Part shown: positions 14,428-22,687 of the stretch, one piece after another | Layout: each line of letters starts with the position of its first letter | How positions within the stretch are numbered: position 1 is the stretch's first letter | DNA from: Candidatus Bathyarchaeota archaeon BA2 | Lineage (GTDB): Archaea > Thermoproteota > Bathyarchaeia > Bathyarchaeales > Bathyarchaeaceae | DNA length: 34,259 bases | Reading direction: 5' to 3' | NCBI GenBank assembly: GCA_001399795.1 | Contig: LIHK01000053.1 | Span: forward strand, 1-34,259 | Position numbers and translations under genes: made by a program | Notes under the pieces: model-generated | What the model was told of the DNA's origin: nothing | Seen by the model: the letters and a program-made list of their open reading frames with translations, nothing else | Database searches by the model: none

Positions 14428-15789
14428 TTATTTTTCTTTCTCAACTTCTTTGATCACGTCTTCCATTATTTCTAGACCCGCGTCTACGAGTTCTCTAGTT
14501 ATGACCAGTGGCGGCGCTATCCTAAGCGTGGAGGCACCGCAAGTTATGATGGATATTCCTCGTTTCCAACACCTCATCATGATCTCCCTCACCTTATCCA
14601 CCCCTGGGCTCTTAGTTTCTTTATCTTCTACAATTTCGGCGCCTATCATCAGGCCCTTCCCTCGAACATCCCCAACGATCTCGCATTCTTCTTTCAGGTC
14701 TTGCAGCCGCTTCGTAATGTAGTTGCCCTGTTTTTCAGCGTTTTCAAGAAGTCTCTCCTCTTTAATCACATTGATGACTGCCAGCGCTGCGACGCAGGAC
14801 AAGGGGTTTCCTCCAAAGGTGCTGGCGTGGGAGCCACGCTCCCAATCCATCAGGCGGGCTCGTGCCACCGTGGCGCCCAGGGGAAGCCCCGACGCTATGG
14901 CTTTGGCTATGCAAACGATGTCGGGTTCGACCTTCCAATGTTCAATAGCGAACCATCGTCCAGTTCTGCCCGTGCCTGACTGAATTTCGTCGTCGATTAA
15001 AATGAAGCCATATTTGTCGGCTAGCTTTTTGAGGTGTTGGAAATATTCTGGAGGAGGAACTATGTATCCACCCTCTCCCTGGATGGGTTCAAAAACAATG
15101 CCAACAACCTCTTCTGGCGGCACGTAACTTTGCAAAACCAACTCATCGATGAAGTCTACACACCAATAATCACATTCTGGATAGGATAGTTTGAAGGGAC
15201 AGCGATAACAGTAGGGATAGGGGACATGTGTTACTCCAGGAAGCATAGGGAAGAAGTACCTTCTTTGAACAAGTTTGCTCCCTGTAAGGGACAGTGCCCC
15301 TAACGTTCGACCGTGGAAGCCGCCTACAAAGGCAATGAATCGATGCTTGCGAGTGTGCCACTTCGAAAGCTTGACAGCCGCCTCCACAGCCTCTGCTCCG
15401 CTGTTTCCAAAGCATACTTTTTTCTCAAATCTCCCCGGGGTTATTTCAGACAATTTTTCAGCCAAGTCCACAACTTCTCTATAGTAGAAGTCGGTGTTAG
15501 AGTAGTGTAGAAACCTGTCGCATTGGTTTTTTATTGCGTTGACAACCTTGGGGTGCCTATGCCCCACGTTTAGGCAGGCTAACCCGGAGTTGAAGTCGAG
15601 GTACTCGTTTCCATCTACATCCCTTAAAATGCAATCCTTTCCCGATTCTATAACAAGTGGATAATAACGAATGTAGGAAGGTGAAATACAAGCCTCGTCT
15701 CTTTTAACGAGTTCTCTCGCCTTCGGACCTGGTGGACGAACAACAATCCTTGGATAGCCACTCATATGTCCCACCATTGGAATACTCAT
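14428..15789 (-). CDS. Class III PLP-dependent aminotransferase (GabT / amino-acid racemase-like)
   Basis: The 453-residue fold-type I PLP enzyme has 'FGNSGAEAVEAAVKLSKWHT', the Asp motif 'LIDDEIQSGTGRTGR', the PLP lysine in 'CIAKAIASGLPLGA' and 'HASTFGGNPLSC'. The N-terminal 'YPRIVVRPPGPKARELVKR' closely resembles Thermococcales enzymes of this family that act as omega-aminotransferases or broad amino-acid racemases. Substrate specificity therefore cannot be assigned: transamination of GABA/ornithine or racemisation are both possible. A Cys-rich loop ('YPYCYRCPFKLSYPECDYWC') is also characteristic. The TATA box at 15803-15812 makes the mRNA practically leaderless at ATG 15789. Confidence 0.88.
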   Translation of the reverse strand: MSIPMVGHMSGYPRIVVRPPGPKARELVKRDEACISPSYIRYYPLVIESGKDCILRDVDGNEYLDFNSGLACLNVGHRHPKVVNAIKNQCDRFLHYSNTDFYYREVVDLAEKLSEITPGRFEKKVCFGNSGAEAVEAAVKLSKWHTRKHRFIAFVGGFHGRTLGALSLTGSKLVQRRYFFPMLPGVTHVPYPYCYRCPFKLSYPECDYWCVDFIDELVLQSYVPPEEVVGIVFEPIQGEGGYIVPPPEYFQHLKKLADKYGFILIDDEIQSGTGRTGRWFAIEHWKVEPDIVCIAKAIASGLPLGATVARARLMDWERGSHASTFGGNPLSCVAALAVINVIKEERLLENAEKQGNYITKRLQDLKEECEIVGDVRGKGLMIGAEIVEDKETKSPGVDKVREIMMRCWKRGISIITCGASTLRIAPPLVITRELVDAGLEIMEDVIKEVEKEK

Positions 15790-15802
15790 TAATAACGAAG
15801 CA

Positions 15803-15812
15803 TATTTTATAG
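15803..15812 (-). promoter_or_regulatory. TATA box of the aminotransferase gene
   Basis: CTATAAAATA on the minus strand is centred about 19 nt upstream of the ATG. Transcription would start at or just inside the start codon, i.e. leaderless. Confidence 0.55.
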
Positions 15813-15898
15813 CTATCTACGCTGCGTTGAGAGGTAAAAGGTTAGAAGTACCTTTACAATGAACTAAGCTTAAAACTGAATTCAGTCACTGAGAGAAA

Positions 15899-16243
15899 CT
15901 ACTTGGACCCGGCTTTGGCTGCCGTTATTTCCATTGTTGAAACGTTTGATTTTCGACCTTCCCTAACCAGTTCCTCAGTGCCTATGTCAATCTTTTTTAC
16001 TTGTAAATCCTTGACAAAGGAATGTCGAAGCAATTCAACGGTGTCAACTGCTCTACTGATCGCCCGCCCTCTCGCTTTGACCACGACTTGCTTTTCGCCC
16101 GCGTTAAAGAAAGTTATGCAGGCAATCACATAGTTCATTACCGGTTTTCTGCCAATGAGAACAACGTTTTCGCCTTTGGTTCCTTCTTTAGCTACTTTCT
16201 TTTTTTCGGGTTTTTCAGGTTCCGCCTGTTTTTTTTGCGCCAA
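15899..16243 (-). CDS. albA: Alba chromatin / nucleic-acid-binding protein (copy 1)
   Basis: The 114-residue protein carries the Alba fold: '[20 protein letters not shown]', '[20 protein letters not shown]', and the C-terminal 'KSNVSTMEI'. It binds DNA and RNA without sequence specificity. The N-terminal tail is lysine/glutamate-rich and longer than usual. I chose TTG 16243 because GAGGTG lies 7 nt upstream; ATG 16261 and TTG 16270 would sit almost on the predicted transcript start. A second Alba gene is at 24902. Confidence 0.9.
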   Translation of the reverse strand: MAQKKQAEPEKPEKKKVAKEGTKGENVVLIGRKPVMNYVIACITFFNAGEKQVVVKARGRAISRAVDTVELLRHSFVKDLQVKKIDIGTEELVREGRKSNVSTMEITAAKAGSK

Positions 16244-16286
16244 GTTCACCCACCTCTTCATTGACAACAACGTTTGTTATGAATTT

Positions 16287-16297
16287 AAATTTATAGG
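16287..16297 (-). promoter_or_regulatory. TATA box of alba copy 1
   Basis: CCTATAAATTT on the minus strand predicts transcription from about 16267, leaving a ~24-nt leader that carries the GAGGTG ribosome site of the TTG start. Confidence 0.5.
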
Positions 16298-16429
16298 AGT
16301 TGTAGTTTCTTATAGTTTTTCCAGTGATTTATTAATCTAACGCTGAAGTTCGTTGCTCGTCGCGTAGACGGTTTTTCTCCACCGAGACCGTAGGCCTAGA
16401 TCAAAGCCTTATGGCACTAATTGGGGAAT

Positions 16430-16709
16430 CTATCCTCCTGGGGCACCGTGGAATGGGACGTTTTTCCAGAGGACGTCCCGCCAGTCTTCTTCTGTTATGG
16501 TTTCTCCTCGAACGAGAATTTCTAGGACTTTCTTTAAGAGTTCGTGGTGTCTTTTCTCATCTAACAATATTGCGTACTGGTGCCCCCAAAACTCCCTTGA
16601 CAGTTGGATTTCCTATGTCCGTTAAGGCGCTATTTAACGATTCCACAATCTTGTTTTCAATCTTAATTTGCTCCTTAAGAAAAACTACTAATTCATCCTT
16701 TGAATTCAA
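16430..16709 (-). pseudogene. Decayed ferritin-like gene (frameshift plus internal deletion)
   Basis: A TTG at 16709 follows GGGGAGG and opens a frame reading 'MNSKDELVVFLKEQIKIENK' and then IVESLNSALTDIGNPTVKGVL, which stops at 16557. From about 16640 a second frame (+1) reads HQYAILLDEKRHHELLKKVLE, then ILVRGETITEEDW, and ends VPFHGAPGG at 16430. Both halves look like one ferritin-like archaeal protein (EN..VES and DEKRHHELL metal-type helices). The central helices are missing and the halves are out of frame. An opposite-strand open frame here is only its shadow. That the two halves are one family is my recollection rather than a search result. Confidence 0.65.
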
Positions 16710-16876
16710 AACATTCGCCTCCCCTCTCAAGAACAGTCAAATTCGAAGCATAAATTTTCGGCATTTTTTCCTCCAAATTCTCTGCGCACAGCGACTCTAA
16801 GTGTTGCGGCAATTTCATATTCTTTTTAGAAAAATGTATATGTCGGGTTTTTCAATTAGGTTGAAAAGGCTTTACG

Positions 16877-17449
16877 GTGGAAAATGCCTTGAAAAAAATG
16901 TTAGAAGTCAGATGGCACGGCAGAGGCGGTCAAGGAGTATGGACAGCCAGCGAACTTCTTGCACGAGCAGCAATCAGCGAAGGAAAATACATTCAATCAT
17001 TCCCAGAATTCGGTCCAGAGAGAATGGGGGCACCAATACGTGCCTTCACAAGAATTGGCAACGAACCAATCCAGATGCACTGCGCAGTTTACAATCCAGA
17101 CGTAGTAGTTGTTATAGACCCATCATTACTGAAGGCTGTTCCAGTGACAGAGGGACTAAACGATGAGGGAATCCTTATCGTTAATTCTAAAGAACCCCCA
17201 GCGGAAATACGTGAAATGTTGAAAGTAGAAAGAAGAAAAATTTGGACAGTTCCAGCCACAGAAATCGCTATCAAGATTCTAAACAGTCCCATCACGAACA
17301 CGGCTATGTTAGGGGCTGTTGCCCGAATAACGGGAATAGTTAGTTTAGAAAGCGTTGAAAAAGCTGTTTCGGAACTTTTCAGCGGAAGTATCGTGGAAAA
17401 GAATATTGGTGTCATAAAAGAAGCCTACAAGGAGGTAAAATCAGAGTGA
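16877..17449 (+). CDS. porG: 2-oxoacid:ferredoxin oxidoreductase, gamma subunit
   Basis: In this 190-residue protein, 'WHGRGGQGVWTASELLARAA' is the hallmark of the gamma subunit, followed by 'FPEFGPERMGAPIRAFTRI'. It belongs to the CoA-dependent oxidoreductase that converts pyruvate (or a related 2-oxoacid) to acetyl-CoA and reduces ferredoxin. It is first in a gamma-delta-alpha-beta operon. The start is GTG 16877, with AAAGG about 10 nt before. The stop overlaps the next start (GTGA). Confidence 0.93.
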   Translation: MENALKKMLEVRWHGRGGQGVWTASELLARAAISEGKYIQSFPEFGPERMGAPIRAFTRIGNEPIQMHCAVYNPDVVVVIDPSLLKAVPVTEGLNDEGILIVNSKEPPAEIREMLKVERRKIWTVPATEIAIKILNSPITNTAMLGAVARITGIVSLESVEKAVSELFSGSIVEKNIGVIKEAYKEVKSE

Positions 17450-17733
17450 CAACTCAAGAAAAAGTGTGGAAAGAAATTCCTATGGCTGGCGTCTGCTGGA
17501 AACCTAGCACCCAGTATTTGACTGGAGACTGGAAAACCTACAAGCCAATACGGGATTTAGAAAAATGCACGCGCTGCGTATTATGCGTGCTTTTCTGTCC
17601 AGATGGAGCAATCCATTGGAAACCAGAGAAAGAAGACATAGAGTTTGATTTTAATTTCTGCAAAGGCTGTGGGATATGCGCCAACGAATGTCCAGTAGAT
17701 GCCATTGAAATGAAGCTTGCCGAGGAGACGTGA
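17446..17733 (+). CDS. porD: 2-oxoacid:ferredoxin oxidoreductase, delta (ferredoxin) subunit
   Basis: The 95 residues carry two [4Fe-4S] cluster motifs, 'CTRCVLCVLFCP' and 'CKGCGICANECP', which pass electrons from the catalytic subunits to soluble ferredoxin. The GTG start overlaps the porG stop by 4 nt and is preceded by GGAGGT. The porA start follows 4 nt after its stop. Confidence 0.95.
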   Translation: MTTQEKVWKEIPMAGVCWKPSTQYLTGDWKTYKPIRDLEKCTRCVLCVLFCPDGAIHWKPEKEDIEFDFNFCKGCGICANECPVDAIEMKLAEET

Positions 17734-17737
17734 GAAA

Positions 17738-18967
17738 ATGGCTGTTGCTAAACAGAAAATGTTAGCTTTAAACGGAGACGAAGCAGTTGCGTATGCCGTG
17801 AAACAATCAGATGTAGATGTTGTAGCGGCGTATCCAATAACGCCTCAGACTATAATTGTGGAACGATTCAGTGAATACGTAGCCGACGGAGAAGTTGACA
17901 CAGAATTTGTTTGTGTTGAATCTGAACATAGCGCGTTAACCGCATGTTTAACAGCGGCAGCCACAGGTGCGAGAGCTTTTACAGCAACAGCTTCCGCTGG
18001 ATTAGCCTTAATGCATGAAATTTTATACGTAACCTCAGGATGTCGCGCACCCGTAGTAATGGCAATTGTTAACAGAGCTTTATCAGCACCACTAAACATT
18101 CACTGCGACCATTCAGACAGCATGGTTGAACGCGACTGTAGCTGGATACAGATTTATGTGGAAAACTCGCAAGAAGCATACGATTCTATAATTCAAGCTT
18201 TCAAAATCGCTGAAAACCAAGAGCTCTTGCTACCAGTAATGGTAGGACTAGACGGTTTCACATTAAGCCACACATTAGAAAACGTGCAAACACTGCCAGA
18301 TGACTTAGTGAAAAAGTTCGTTGGAACGCGCAAATTTCCACTTGTAACCAGCCATGAAGGAAAAAATGTGCCTTTCAAACTTGACCCAAAAAAACCCATG
18401 ACAATTGGTCCTATAGACCTATATGATTACTATTTCGAGCATAAGAGGCAACAAGAAGAAGCCATGCAGATTGCCCCTAAAATCATCCAACAAGTGCATA
18501 AAGAATATGCCAAGATAAGCGGGAGACGTTACGGAAACGGATTAATTGAACCATACCATCTTGAAGATGCTGAAATGGCAATAGTCTGCGTAGGGTCAAC
18601 CTCCGGAACAGTCAAAACCGTCGTAAACGAACTTAGATCAAAAGGAACAAAAGTAGGTTTGCTCAGGCTTCGCACTTTCAGACCATTACCAGTAAAGGAA
18701 ATAACCAAAGCATTAGAAAATGTGAAAGCAGTAGCTGTTATGGATAGAAGTCTAAGCTTTGGAGGACACGGCGGAGCAGTATTCCATGAAATACGCCACG
18801 TTTTATACGACGCGTCTAAGCATCCCTACGTAGTGAACTACATTTACGGGCTCGGTGGAAGAGACACAAGTCCAAACCTTATACAAAAAATCTACCGAGA
18901 CCTGCAAAGAATACTAGAGACTCAACAGATTGAGAAGCCAGTGCAATTTATTGGATTAAGGGAGTGA
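17738..18967 (+). CDS. porA: 2-oxoacid:ferredoxin oxidoreductase, alpha subunit
   Basis: The 409-residue protein begins 'MAVAKQKMLALNGDEAVAYA' and contains 'VAAYPITPQTIIVE', 'CVESEHSALTACLTAAATGA' and 'NRALSAPLNIHCDHSDSM', the conserved blocks of pyruvate-type alpha subunits. The C-terminal part ('VGSTSGTVKTVV', 'LRLRTFRPLP') is the transketolase-like domain. The substrate is most likely pyruvate, though close relatives use 2-oxoisovalerate. ATG 17738 is preceded by GAGGAG. Confidence 0.93.
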   Translation: MAVAKQKMLALNGDEAVAYAVKQSDVDVVAAYPITPQTIIVERFSEYVADGEVDTEFVCVESEHSALTACLTAAATGARAFTATASAGLALMHEILYVTSGCRAPVVMAIVNRALSAPLNIHCDHSDSMVERDCSWIQIYVENSQEAYDSIIQAFKIAENQELLLPVMVGLDGFTLSHTLENVQTLPDDLVKKFVGTRKFPLVTSHEGKNVPFKLDPKKPMTIGPIDLYDYYFEHKRQQEEAMQIAPKIIQQVHKEYAKISGRRYGNGLIEPYHLEDAEMAIVCVGSTSGTVKTVVNELRSKGTKVGLLRLRTFRPLPVKEITKALENVKAVAVMDRSLSFGGHGGAVFHEIRHVLYDASKHPYVVNYIYGLGGRDTSPNLIQKIYRDLQRILETQQIEKPVQFIGLRE

Positions 18968-18981
18968 AAGGAGGAATGGAA

Positions 18982-19950
18982 ATGTTTTCCGAATGGAAAT
19001 TCGCTGCAAAAGACATAGCTGAAAAACCAGATTTGTTCACGTCTGGACACAGAGCATGCGCAGGCTGCGCATCCGCAACAGTTCTCAGACTAATCATGAA
19101 GGCTACGATGGGACCGACAATAGTGACAACCGCAACTGGATGCATGGAAGTGGCTTCAACCATTTATCCTTACACATCGTGGAAAATTCCTTGGATACAC
19201 ACTGCCTTTGAAAACGCAGCAGCAAACGCTTCAGGAATCGAAGCTGCCCTCAAGATATTAAAGAAGAAGGGACGAATACCACAGGAACAGGTGGATGTCA
19301 TTGCTTTCGCCGGTGACGGTGGCACCTACGACATCGGCATTCAAGCCCTTTCAGGGGCAGTTGAAAGAGGACACGACTTCCTTTACGTACTATACGATAA
19401 TGAAGCCTACATGAACACGGGCATACAGAGAAGCGGAGGAACACCTCTCGGAGCCTCAACAACTACTTCACCAGCCGGCACGGTCATGCCTGGAAAACTA
19501 GAACCCAAAAAGCCAATAACAGAGATTATAGTCGCCCATAACATACCTTACGCTGCAACAGCGTCACCCTACTATTGGAGAGACTTGATAGCAAAAGCCA
19601 GAAAAGGAATTGAAGTAAACGGTCCAGCATTTCTGCATGTATTTGCGCCCTGTCCAAGAGGGTGGCGAAGCGACATAAGCAAATCAATTGAGCTTTCATG
19701 TCTAGCTGTAGAAACCTGCGTCTTTCCGTTGTGGGAAGCAATAAACGGCGAATACCAACTGTCCGCACCAAGCAAAGCGATAGCTCTAAAACCGGAAAGA
19801 AAGAAGCCAGTAAGAGAATATTTGCAAATGCAAGGACGCTTTAGACACTTGTTCACCCCGAAATTCGAAAAGGTAATTGATGAAATCCAACGCATAACAG
19901 ACGAACGATGGCAACGCTTACTCAAGAAATGTAGTATGGCTCTAAATTAG
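18982..19950 (+). CDS. porB: 2-oxoacid:ferredoxin oxidoreductase, beta (TPP-binding) subunit
   Basis: The 322-residue protein has the cysteine motif 'GHRACAGCASA' and a later 'ATGCMEV', which bind an Fe-S cluster. The thiamine diphosphate site GDGGTYDIG ... NEAYMNTG is also present. It completes the four-subunit enzyme. ATG 18982 has AGGAGG 8 nt upstream; the GTG at 18964 and ATG at 18976 are less well placed. Its 3' end overlaps the convergent DUF2070 gene by 9 nt. Confidence 0.94.
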   Translation: MFSEWKFAAKDIAEKPDLFTSGHRACAGCASATVLRLIMKATMGPTIVTTATGCMEVASTIYPYTSWKIPWIHTAFENAAANASGIEAALKILKKKGRIPQEQVDVIAFAGDGGTYDIGIQALSGAVERGHDFLYVLYDNEAYMNTGIQRSGGTPLGASTTTSPAGTVMPGKLEPKKPITEIIVAHNIPYAATASPYYWRDLIAKARKGIEVNGPAFLHVFAPCPRGWRSDISKSIELSCLAVETCVFPLWEAINGEYQLSAPSKAIALKPERKKPVREYLQMQGRFRHLFTPKFEKVIDEIQRITDERWQRLLKKCSMALN

Positions 19951-21795
19951 AAACATGAAAAGGAGAATCAAAAGAACACTAGCCACCGAGAACAGAGATA
20001 CGGCAAGTCTTTTGGCTTGTTTCGCTGTTTTATCAGCTACAAGGCACAGCTCCTCTATTTGCTTCTCCCCAATGACGTTGACGTTATGTATTATTTCTGT
20101 GCGCCACGATGCCTCTACAGGTTCCATACTGTCTAACGCCTTTACCGCAGCTTGCCTAATGTAATTAATCAGCTTTGATTGATTTATAACCTCGCCTATG
20201 GGGTGATAGCCACGCGCTGTTCGCACGACACCGCACACCGAGTGGGTGTCGGTGGTGAGAACCTCTCCGTCAACGATGCCGACTTCTCCAAGCTCTGAGA
20301 GGATTTTTTCTCGCAGTCCAGATATCATGTTGTTTCCATCGATGGTTACATAAGCTGCTTTCTGGTCGCCGACCCCTGTTACAATCACGCTTATCCCTCC
20401 ATGCCCCATGCCCTCTTTCAAGGCGAACTCCTTAGGAACAACCGTTGCCGCTCCTACTTCGAACGGGAAACGTTTATAACTCAGCGCTTTTTTGAGGCTA
20501 GCCATAGCAGCCTTTCTAAGGGAGACAACAGCTTCGTTAACGTTGAAAGAACCCTCGATACTGTTGTGAGCGTCTATGACAAGGGCGGAAAGCCCTTGCT
20601 TTTCAGCCTCTTTGACAATGAACAAATCTAACTCTTGAGGAAGATCTTCCATGCTTTTTGGCGCGATAGTTAACGTAAGAAGGGCGCAGTTTCCAAATAT
20701 TTGGCAGTTCGCCGTTGCCTCGTTTTTTCTGGTTCGCACGAAGGGAGTAGCCTTAGAATAGATAGGTGAAGAATCAATAAAGCCAAGTATGCCTTCCACA
20801 ACTCGTTGACTTTGAAACTGAGAAGAAAGGTCGAGTTCGTGTCCAACCAATCCGTGAGGAACAGAAACTACGCATTGAAGTTTGTTTTCTAGCGTGGTTT
20901 GAATTAAAGAGGGGAGGAAGCTGCTTCCAAGATTTTTGAAGGGCCCCGGATGCAAAGCTGGAACAACCATCACCGCCTTTATCCTTTTGTTGGCTCTGAA
21001 GGTCAGCATGGAAACCCTTACGTTTTGTTCGTTGCCAAGCTTTTCAAAGAAGGCTTCAAGGGGCGCATTCAAGCCTTCTGTCCAATTGGCGAAAAAGGCC
21101 TTGAACAGGGAGGAAGAAGGTATTCCAAGGGTTCTTTTACCAACGCGATCTAGGAAGTAGGTGAAAAGAAACATTGTCAGCACAGCTATGACGATTGAAA
21201 TTAGGAAAAAGATGGGAAGTTGTGCCTCAGGATCGTATCCAATTACGGAACCCATAAAAAAGATGGGAATGGTGCACAAAGCGGGTTGTAAGAGTGAGGA
21301 AAAAAATATTCTTCCGAAGTCAGCGAAGGATATTGTAAAAAACACTAACAAACGAAGCATTAGTACTCCGCAAAAACCCAAAAAGAAAAATCTAACCCAA
21401 AGATTTTTTTGATTTTCAAGAAAGACGCTTATTAAACTGCCAAGAAAAATAACCCCAAACCATATCAAGCAGGAGAAAAGGGAAAGGGCAGAGCAGCGTC
21501 TCAAATTGAAAATAGGATCCCTTTTCATAGAACTGTGACTAATCACAAAGTCGGATGATAAGGTGACGAAAAGGAAGATTCCACCGAACATTAAGCTTAG
21601 AATAAGCCCGTAGTAAGAGAGATGAAATGGTAGAATCGCCAGAGTACCACCGAGTACACACAATGCGCAAAGTAAGAAAACGATTCTAGCGTGGGATGGA
21701 AGCGTAAAGAGTGACGAATAACGCTTCAATGCTTTGCTAATGTACCCGTCCAATGAAACGCCGTAGGCCAACCATATCTCCTCGCTTATATCCAT
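19942..21795 (-). CDS. DUF2070 polytopic membrane protein
   Basis: In this ~617-residue protein, the N-terminal third has about six membrane segments. A large soluble domain follows, with the conserved blocks 'ALHPGPFKNLGSSFLPS', VIDAHNS, 'GMGHGGISVIVTGVG', 'IDGNNMISGLR' and 'VLTTDTHSVCGVV', and one C-terminal membrane segment closes the protein. These blocks define the archaeal DUF2070 family. The histidine/aspartate-rich pattern hints at a metal-dependent activity, but none is known to me. I prefer ATG 21795; TTG 21813 is possible. Confidence 0.88.
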   Translation of the reverse strand: MDISEEIWLAYGVSLDGYISKALKRYSSLFTLPSHARIVFLLCALCVLGGTLAILPFHLSYYGLILSLMFGGIFLFVTLSSDFVISHSSMKRDPIFNLRRCSALSLFSCLIWFGVIFLGSLISVFLENQKNLWVRFFFLGFCGVLMLRLLVFFTISFADFGRIFFSSLLQPALCTIPIFFMGSVIGYDPEAQLPIFFLISIVIAVLTMFLFTYFLDRVGKRTLGIPSSSLFKAFFANWTEGLNAPLEAFFEKLGNEQNVRVSMLTFRANKRIKAVMVVPALHPGPFKNLGSSFLPSLIQTTLENKLQCVVSVPHGLVGHELDLSSQFQSQRVVEGILGFIDSSPIYSKATPFVRTRKNEATANCQIFGNCALLTLTIAPKSMEDLPQELDLFIVKEAEKQGLSALVIDAHNSIEGSFNVNEAVVSLRKAAMASLKKALSYKRFPFEVGAATVVPKEFALKEGMGHGGISVIVTGVGDQKAAYVTIDGNNMISGLREKILSELGEVGIVDGEVLTTDTHSVCGVVRTARGYHPIGEVINQSKLINYIRQAAVKALDSMEPVEASWRTEIIHNVNVIGEKQIEELCLVADKTAKQAKRLAVSLFSVASVLLILLFMFLI

Positions 21796-21854
21796 CTTGG
21801 GAAGAGAGTTCAAAAATCTTGAGGTACAAACCGTGACTTAACGATATCTAATGA

Positions 21855-21962
21855 CTGACGCGTCTTTATGAAGAGAAAGAAGACAGAATTTACAAAATCC
21901 CGGACGATACGAACAAAATGGCACAGGTGTTTTATGATAAAGTAGCGAAAAATAAAGATTAA
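21855..21962 (+). other. Protein-like open frame without a usual start codon
   Basis: From a CTG at 21855 to TAA the frame reads 'LTRLYEEKEDRIYKIPDDTN' and KMAQVFYDKVAKNKD, with a plausible amino-acid mix. It has no ATG/GTG/TTG near its 5' end. It could be a gene remnant or chance; it lies between the DUF2070 and LSm-like genes. Confidence 0.25.
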
Positions 21963-22017
21963 GGTGATCAAAAGGACCTACAAAAGGTTGGTTGGTCGGT
22001 CTGAGAGGCAGGGACAA

Positions 22018-22031
22018 AAGTTTTTATGCTT
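22018..22031 (+). promoter_or_regulatory. TATA box of the LSm-like gene
   Basis: The T-rich TATA element AAGTTTTTATGCTT lies ~35 nt before the ATG, giving an expected leader of about 10 nt. Confidence 0.45.
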
Positions 22032-22059
22032 TAATTATGGTAACATTCTGTAGAGGATC

Positions 22060-22338
22060 ATGTCTAAAACTGGTCCGCCTCCAACAGTGTTTCATATTCT
22101 CGAGCGGAGCATAGGTCGAAGAATGGTGGCAATCTTAGATCCTGCGTACGGATTTGAAGGAACATTAGTCGCCGTTACGCGAGAACCGCCTGGAATCTGG
22201 CTCTCTAACGCTGAAGTTGTAACGTTACGGTCGACGATAGCTCAGCCAATACCTCAGGTGGTTAGTAAGGAGCAGAGGAGTGAGGTTTTCATTAACCTAA
22301 ATTCTGTTCAACGTATTGAAGTTTTACACGAAAGTTGA
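22060..22338 (+). CDS. LSm/Sm-fold-like small protein
   Basis: In this 92-residue protein, the pattern 'GRRMVAILDPAYGFEGTLVA' followed by 'GIWLSNAEVVTLRS', then 'EVFINLNSVQRIEVL', matches the Sm1 and Sm2 arrangement of LSm proteins with a longer middle loop. A role as an RNA-binding ring is therefore likely but not certain. ATG 22060 lies at the expected distance from its TATA element. It converges with Sec61-beta, with only 6 nt between the stops. Confidence 0.6.
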   Translation: MSKTGPPPTVFHILERSIGRRMVAILDPAYGFEGTLVAVTREPPGIWLSNAEVVTLRSTIAQPIPQVVSKEQRSEVFINLNSVQRIEVLHES

Positions 22339-22344
22339 CGCCTA

Positions 22345-22521
22345 CTAGAAGAACATTTGGGCTAAAATGCAGACCAGCACTAACGCCACTCCCATGATTA
22401 CAGCTAGTTCGGGTTTTACCCTTATGCCCCTAGTCTCTTCCTCGAAGAATCTTAATAAACCAGCGCTCTGGGCAGGCATAGGTGATCTCCTTTCTCGTTT
22501 CTTCTCTCTTCTTTTGCTCAT
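22345..22521 (-). CDS. Preprotein translocase subunit Sec61-beta (SecG-like)
   Basis: This 58-residue protein is easily overlooked. The basic N-terminus (MSKRREKKRERR) is followed by 'PMPAQSAGLLRFFEEETRGI', the typical cytosolic part of archaeal Sec61-beta. A single membrane helix follows ('LAVIMGVALVLVCILAQMFF'). It associates with SecY/SecE in the protein-conducting channel. A clear TATA box lies at 22542-22552, ~25 nt before the ATG. Length and layout match the family. Confidence 0.9.
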   Translation of the reverse strand: MSKRREKKRERRSPMPAQSAGLLRFFEEETRGIRVKPELAVIMGVALVLVCILAQMFF

Positions 22522-22541
22522 GGTTGTGGTTTCCTAAGCTC

Positions 22542-22552
22542 TATTTTATACC
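22542..22552 (-). promoter_or_regulatory. TATA box of the Sec61-beta gene
   Basis: GGTATAAAATA on the minus strand lies 21-31 nt before the ATG, a near-consensus archaeal TATA box giving a leader of only a few bases. Confidence 0.6.
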
Positions 22553-22611
22553 TCTTAAAGTCTTGTTAATTAAAGTTGTGTTGTCGTTTATTTGCCTCTA
22601 TTTCTCTCTAG

Positions 22612-22641
22612 CCCCTCTAGGGGTAAGGGTATATATATACC
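22612..22641. repeat. Tandem palindromes upstream of Sec61-beta
   Basis: CCCCTCTAGGGG (22612-22623) is followed by the perfect 14-bp palindrome GGTATATATATACC (22628-22641). They lie between the end of the metallophosphoesterase gene and the Sec61-beta promoter; the second could act as a TATA element in either direction. Confidence 0.6.
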
Positions 22642-22687
22642 ATCAACATTCCTAAGCGCATTCGCGGTCATAATTCCCCTTCAGTGG

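Noticed and set aside
16411-16800. Plus-strand 129-aa open frame upstream of porG
   Set aside because: It lies opposite the ferritin-like remnant, which has a ribosome site and natural protein sequence; the plus frame has low-complexity, Ser/Leu/Arg-rich composition typical of an antisense shadow.
18964-18984. GTG 18964 and ATG 18976 as porB starts
   Set aside because: ATG 18982 has the AGGAGG site at ideal spacing; the others lie before or too close to it.
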